NCBI GenBank assembly: GCA_022014155.1
Contig: JAKLLS010000024.1
Coordinates: forward strand, 1 to 36,273
From: Marinobacter sp.
Lineage (GTDB): Bacteria; Pseudomonadota; Gammaproteobacteria; Pseudomonadales; Oleiphilaceae
DNA length: 36,273 bases
Direction: 5' to 3'
The notes below the pieces were generated by a model, which saw only the letters and a program-made list of their open reading frames with translations, did no database searches and was not told the origin of the DNA. The translations under genes and the position numbers were made by a program. Shown here in pieces: positions 34,648 through 36,273 of the stretch (its first letter is position 1; the number at the start of each line of letters is the position of its first letter).

Positions 34648-35286
34648 TTATCCCTTCTGAAAGGTGTCGTTCAGAGCCTGCAGGTGGCTCCGCAAGGTTG
34701 GTTCGAACGCCATTTTGAAGACCGTCAAAGGCGGTTGGTCCATGGCCTTGCGCGCGGCCTCTGGTGGGTGGGTCATATGCCAGCATCCGATCAGCGCCTG
34801 CTGGCACTGCATCAGAAACTGAAAGCAGGCGGCCTCATCGCGGCCGCTGGTGGACTTAATGGGTTCTGCCAGTAGCCGGGACTGTTCCAGAAGGAACAGT
34901 TTGAAATCACGAGCCTCCTGTTCGGTCAACCCGGTTTCCAGAGCCATGTGCAGAATGGCGGTCAGGCTGCAGAAAAGCGGGTGCGCGATCAAAAGATCGG
35001 TCAACTCGTCGGACGAGGCCATCGACTCCCTGGATTGTGCGTCCTGCACCAGAGCTTTGAATGCGCGCTGGTAGATGGCGATGAACAACAGCTCCTTGCT
35101 TCTGAAATAACGGTACAGCGCGGCCTTGGTCAGTCCGCTGGCCGCAGCGACGTCCGCCAGTGTCAGCTGGTCGTAGCGGCGGCTGACGAACAGGTCTGCC
35201 GCCGCATCAAGAATCTGTTGTTCCCGCGTGATCTTTTCCGCTTCCGTACGTGCCCGTTTTTTGCCACCGCAAAGCCTGCTCTTCAT
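34648..35286 (-). CDS. TetR/AcrR family transcriptional regulator
   Basis: The 212-residue repressor has the TetR helix-turn-helix 'LTLADVAAASGLTKAALYRYF' in two parts ('LADVAAASGLTKA' and 'ALYRYFRSKELLF'), then a ligand domain without known ligand. ATG 35286 follows the stop of the SDR pseudogene by eight bases, so both form one unit. The frame opens to 35316. A pair of operator-like repeats lies upstream of the unit (35861-35926), so autorepression is likely. Confidence 0.87.
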   Translation of the reverse strand: MKSRLCGGKKRARTEAEKITREQQILDAAADLFVSRRYDQLTLADVAAASGLTKAALYRYFRSKELLFIAIYQRAFKALVQDAQSRESMASSDELTDLLIAHPLFCSLTAILHMALETGLTEQEARDFKLFLLEQSRLLAEPIKSTSGRDEAACFQFLMQCQQALIGCWHMTHPPEAARKAMDQPPLTVFKMAFEPTLRSHLQALNDTFQKG

Positions 35287-35293
35287 AGTATCT

Positions 35294-35847
35294 TTATGCC
35301 TGTAGCCATCCCGCAATGCGCCGGTTAATGAGTCGGGGAGACAGTTTGCCCAACCATACCATCAACCGGTTACGCAGTCCCGGGATCACAATGGCGCTGC
35401 GTCGTCTGGCTAATGCCCTGTTCACCACGGCTTCGGCCGACATGGCGCCTGCCTTGAATAGCCTGGAGTCAGTCATGTTGGCTTCAGCCGCAAACTCTGA
35501 CGCTGTCGCACCGGGACAGAGTGTACTGACTGCCACGCCAGAGCCCCGCAACTCCTCATGCAGAGCTTCGGAGAAGGACAGCACAAAAGCCTTGGTGGCG
35601 TAGTAGATGGCCATATTGGGGCCGGCCTGGAACGCCGCCGTGGAAGCGACATTGATGACGAAACTGCCCTGGTTTTCCTGCAGATTGAGCCGGACACTCC
35701 ATGCTGTTCAGACAGCTCGCTGGCCAGAGCGGTCAGGCGATCTTCACGACGGGCCACGAGTATCAGATTCTGCTTTTCCGCAGCGAGCGCGCGGGCAAAC
35801 ACTTCGCCAATACCAGCGCTGGCGCCGGTGATCAGTACGTAGTTCAT
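35294..35847 (-). pseudogene. Short-chain dehydrogenase/reductase, internal deletion and frameshift
   Basis: The N-terminal frame (35847 down to about 35697) gives '[20 protein letters not shown]', the NAD(P)-binding motif. The C-terminal frame (about 35695-35294) gives '[15 protein letters not shown]' and 'YYATKAF', the catalytic Ser and Tyr/Lys, in another phase. The NNAG segment and about 75 residues between are missing, near 35695-35700. Full SDRs of this type are about 260 residues; here about 185 codons remain in two phases. Confidence 0.8.
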
Positions 35848-35860
35848 GTTTTCTGCCTTT

Positions 35861-35926
35861 TAAGTGAACGATGGTTACTTAATATACGGAAGCCTTCCTG
35901 TGGTATAAATAACCACCGGTCACTTA
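35861..35926 (-). promoter_or_regulatory. Double operator-like inverted repeat, likely TetR-controlled promoter
   Basis: TAAGTGAACGATGGTTACT (35861-35879) and, inverted, TAAGTGACCGGTGGTTATT (35926-35908) match at 16 of 19 positions. Each arm is itself nearly palindromic (TAAGTGAAC...GGTTACTTA). They flank a possible minus-strand promoter: TTTATA and TATATT 17 bases apart. The promoter drives the SDR pseudogene and the TetR gene. Confidence 0.6.
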
Positions 35927-36078
35927 TATTTTGAAGTCTGATCGGGAGACGGCGAGATCTCACGCTCATGATGTGCATGGAAAAGCTACGTAATTGACCG
36001 GAAAATATCCAGAAATTGGCGGATTCTCCCAGAGCGGTCTACCCTAGGGCTTAGGCACGCAAGGGAGATTGCTCAGCC

Positions 36079-36273
36079 ATGGAGTCACAGGCGTCTGGTT
36101 TACCCCGATTTCTGGCACTCGCCCGTCGATTATTCTTTGCCGGTTCAGCGTCAGGCGGAGGCACCGCTGAAGCGGTGCCGTCCGATGTTGCACGCAGGGT
36201 TACTCTGGGTGTACTGGTGTTTGCTGCACTGTTGTTCGCACTCCTGATCTTCCTGATTATTACCTTTGCCCAC
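36079..36273 (+). CDS. Membrane protein, 5' part only
   Basis: The frame starts at ATG 36079 behind AAGGGAGA and runs open for 65 codons to the window edge. It has a soluble start (MESQASGLPRFLALARRLFF), a Gly/Ala-rich link and a hydrophobic segment 'LGVLVFAALLFALLIFLIIT' near residues 42-61, so it is probably a single-anchor or multi-pass inner-membrane protein. The family cannot be told from this part. Confidence 0.65.
   Translation, partial: MESQASGLPRFLALARRLFFAGSASGGGTAEAVPSDVARRVTLGVLVFAALLFALLIFLIITFAH

Noticed and set aside
36162-36181. Hairpin GGCACCGC/GCGGTGCC
   Set aside because: It lies within the open frame of the membrane protein at the window edge and has no T-run; probably chance in GC-rich coding DNA.
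1-36273. CRISPR array, tRNA, rRNA, transposase
   Set aside because: No regularly spaced repeats, no cloverleaf-like or rRNA sequence, and no transposase or integrase motif was seen.

Overview
The window looks like chromosome of a marine gammaproteobacterium, most likely Marinobacter or a close relative. This is inferred from the gene set (DUF2855, DUF3175, DUF3010, SEC-C protein of the PBPRA1643 type, OhrR/Ohr, 7TMR-DISM sensor), the moderately high GC and the Shine-Dalgarno-led genes. No database search was possible, so the genus is an inference. No rRNA, tRNA, CRISPR array or intact insertion sequence was seen, and no stretch over 300 bases lacks a proposed feature.

Bases 1-16,500 hold small housekeeping and stress genes in many short units: a DUF2855 protein, a TetR regulator, MOSC and nucleoside deoxyribosyltransferase genes, a zinc-free MDR dehydrogenase that appears inserted next to a TenA thiaminase gene, an enolase-superfamily enzyme, Nudix, GST, patatin, GatB/YqeY, DUF3175, the ohrR-ohr peroxide pair, an exported beta-rich protein, an M14 peptidase, an SDR, a vWA + membrane J-domain pair and an HPP membrane protein. 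Several small scars of rearrangement are visible (a duplicated tenA 3' end and a remnant of an SDR gene).

Bases 16,500-23,700 hold a SEC-C protein, a two-gene c-di-GMP operon (a PilZ-Rossmann fusion protein followed by a 7TM-DISM/degenerate GGDEF/EAL protein), a DUF3010 gene that carries a second copy of the SEC-C gene's leader and start, RNase Z and an alpha/beta hydrolase.

Bases 23,820-33,761 are one tightly packed operon of eleven genes with mostly overlapping ends. It encodes a cytoplasmic NAD(P)-linked [NiFe]-hydrogenase of the group 3b 'sulfhydrogenase' type (beta, a cNMP-domain-like protein, gamma, delta, alpha) followed by its protease and HypA-F-C-D-E. HypB is absent and HypA lacks its zinc domain, so nickel delivery is unusual. 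The enzyme would exchange electrons between H2/H+ and NAD(P)(H): alpha holds the NiFe site, delta and beta carry Fe-S clusters, gamma binds FAD and NAD(P).

Bases 33,900-36,273 hold a crotonase-fold protein, a TetR regulator downstream of a deletion-bearing SDR pseudogene with a double operator-like inverted repeat upstream, and the first 65 codons of a membrane protein cut off by the window edge.
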